NCBI RefSeq assembly: GCF_014529945.1
Contig: NZ_JACVFB010000003.1
Coordinates: 372,001-436,000 of the forward strand
Direction: 5' to 3'
Origin: Chitinophaga varians
GTDB lineage: Bacteria; Bacteroidota; Bacteroidia; Chitinophagales; Chitinophagaceae
DNA: 64,000 nt
Shown piece by piece: positions 62,904 through 64,000 of the stretch. Position numbers and translations under genes: made by a program. The first letter of the stretch is position 1, and the number at the start of each line of letters is the position of its first letter. The notes below the pieces were generated by a model that saw only the letters and a list, made by a program, of their open reading frames with translations, was not told the origin of the DNA and searched no databases.

Positions 62904-63788
62904 ATGAAAGACAGTACTTATTTTGAAAAGCTGGAGAACAATCCCAGAGACCCAAGCCACTGGCATGCCTTGTTTCTGGACAACAGTATCCCTTTTAATC
63001 CGGATGCGAAGGCCGCGTTTTTGTATGATGCCAGTCGCAGGACCAAACAATTCCTGTATCCGTTTGTAAAAGTGTTTGCCCGGTTAGGAATTATCCTGCT
63101 GCAGATATTCAAAGCTATTGCGCCGAATGTTATCAATGCGCCACAACGGCTGCACCGCTGGTTGTACAGGGGCATGAAGTATTGCATTACGCCGGAAGCC
63201 AATTTCCTTATTCTGCGGCACTTTTACCTGGGATCGGAAGTGTTGCGTTTCATCAAAGACAACGTGAAAGAGGTGGAAGATATCCCCATGAATCCGTTGA
63301 AACCGGTGTCTGTCAATGCTGTAAAGGATGATCTTTTTCTAAAGCACGATCTTAATCTCTACAATTTTATCATCAACCTGAACAATGCGCTCAAAGCAAA
63401 AGGTAAGGCCATCACCAAAGTGGAGCAGCCGGATTTCAGTGCCATCAGCACCGGTCCTTTGCCTTTTGAGCCTTTCCGTGATAAGTGGAGCAATTGTATT
63501 GATTTGTCTACCGCTATTGAGATATTCACACCGGTGTATCAGTTTTTTCTTACCGACAGTGATTTTTGGCGGGCTTCCAATTCGTTGCAGCTCGATGAAG
63601 TGATCGGGTTGTATGCAGCCACCATCATGGACTGCCCTGAGCGATTGGTGGCGTTGAACAACAAACATCCCATGATTCCGCTGCCTACTTATGGCGCCGC
63701 CTTCAGGCTTACGTTGCACGGTCTTTCCACCGAGGTGCTGCATGCATTATTAGTAGAACAAAAGCTGAAACAGGCAGCAGCGAACTAG
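62904..63788 (+). CDS. Unknown partner protein of the ketosynthase-oxidase fusion
   Basis: A 294-residue protein I do not recognise. It starts with a charged region (MKDSTYFEKLENNPRDPSHWHALF). An amphipathic or membrane-associated helix follows (..FLYPFVKVFARLGIILLQIFKAIAP.., about residues 50-76), then mixed helical segments (..FLILRHFYLGSEVLRFIKDN.., ..KHDLNLYNFIINLNNALK..). His, Asp and Glu residues in HFYLGSE and KHDLN could be metal ligands, but no family pattern is clear. Spacing of 20 bp to the fusion gene suggests a shared pathway at the inner membrane. Its stop overlaps that of the convergent TetR gene. Confidence 0.7.
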   Translation: MKDSTYFEKLENNPRDPSHWHALFLDNSIPFNPDAKAAFLYDASRRTKQFLYPFVKVFARLGIILLQIFKAIAPNVINAPQRLHRWLYRGMKYCITPEANFLILRHFYLGSEVLRFIKDNVKEVEDIPMNPLKPVSVNAVKDDLFLKHDLNLYNFIINLNNALKAKGKAITKVEQPDFSAISTGPLPFEPFRDKWSNCIDLSTAIEIFTPVYQFFLTDSDFWRASNSLQLDEVIGLYAATIMDCPERLVALNNKHPMIPLPTYGAAFRLTLHGLSTEVLHALLVEQKLKQAAAN

Positions 63789-64000
63789 AGCAATTCAGCG
63801 ACCATCTTCCTGGCTTCCTGCACCGGCCATTGATTGGCGTATAGCTGGCTTTCTACCATGGCAGATTCAAACAGCAGGTATACGTGGTCCTGTATGAGTT
63901 GTTTTTCTTTGTTGAGGATAACGGAGAAATAAGCGCGCAGGTCTTTCTTGTGATCGCGGATAATGCGGAGAGCTTCTCCATCTTTTTCTGTGATTTCGGA
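63785..64000 (-). CDS. TetR/AcrR-family regulator, C-terminal fragment (cut by window edge)
   Basis: The minus strand gives 71 residues ending ..HVYLLFESAMVESQLYANQWPVQEARKMVAELL, the usual last helices of TetR-family ligand-binding domains. The DNA-binding part lies beyond the window. It converges with the unknown partner gene, the stop codons overlapping. It is a candidate, though not the only one, for the protein that binds the operator at 60336-60353. Confidence 0.75.
   Translation of the reverse strand, partial: SEITEKDGEALRIIRDHKKDLRAYFSVILNKEKQLIQDHVYLLFESAMVESQLYANQWPVQEARKMVAELL

Overview
The window looks like a chromosomal segment of a Bacteroidota member, most plausibly Chitinophaga or a close relative (family Chitinophagaceae). 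The reasons are a type IX secretion sorting tail, lipoproteins beginning Cys-Lys-Lys, an ECF sigma/FecR pair, Bacteroidota-type promoter elements (TAnnTTTG), abundant secreted glycoside hydrolases, an OmpA-like beta-barrel, and a type III polyketide synthase operon. The genus is an inference from gene content. No rRNA, tRNA, prophage, insertion sequence or CRISPR array was recognised.

Layout. 0-12 kb: the 5' end of a uvrA-type gene leaving the left edge, secreted proteins (unknown envelope protein, polysaccharide-lyase-like lipoprotein, T9SS cargo with Ig-like repeats, TlpA-type thioredoxin, serine hydrolase), glucose-6-phosphate dehydrogenase, a secreted ADP-ribosylglycohydrolase and a VIT-type metal transporter. 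12-18 kb: a heavy-metal efflux operon whose RND pump is fused to its outer-membrane channel, plus the adaptor. 18-30 kb: GH95 fucosidase, outer-membrane barrel, transketolase with an overlapping HAD phosphatase, aspartase, a tricorn-like protease, and a regulator joining a degenerate receiver to a Crp module. 30-37 kb: DUF2089/Yip1/hydrolase operon, an overlapping PIG-L/GT4/GH100-like operon, and a three-gene locus of unknown function ending in an XRE regulator.

37.2-43.5 kb is the most striking region. It is a tightly packed minus-strand operon of FAD oxidoreductase, methyltransferase, type III PKS, FabL/FabI-like reductase, FabZ-like dehydratase, ketosynthase, acyl carrier protein and phosphopantetheinyl transferase. 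The type III PKS, methyltransferase and flavoprotein parallel the Streptomyces srs phenolic-lipid logic. The other genes form a nearly complete private fatty-acyl module, so the likely product is a methylated or oxidised phenolic or pyrone lipid.

43.5-60.3 kb: an orphan STN protein, an ECF sigma/FecR pair with no SusC/SusD partner followed by a GH2 enzyme, a GNAT-ankyrin fusion, topoisomerase III, an SDR/AraC pair, a PfkB sugar kinase, a LigD lacking its phosphoesterase domain, a membrane-anchored metallo-hydrolase and a DUF1348 protein with a TetR-type operator. 60.3-64 kb: a degenerate tandem array of about 44-bp units lies upstream of a second unusual lipid locus, in which a KAS III-like ketosynthase is fused to a haem-oxygenase-like iron oxidase and followed by an unknown partner. 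The window ends inside a TetR-family gene.
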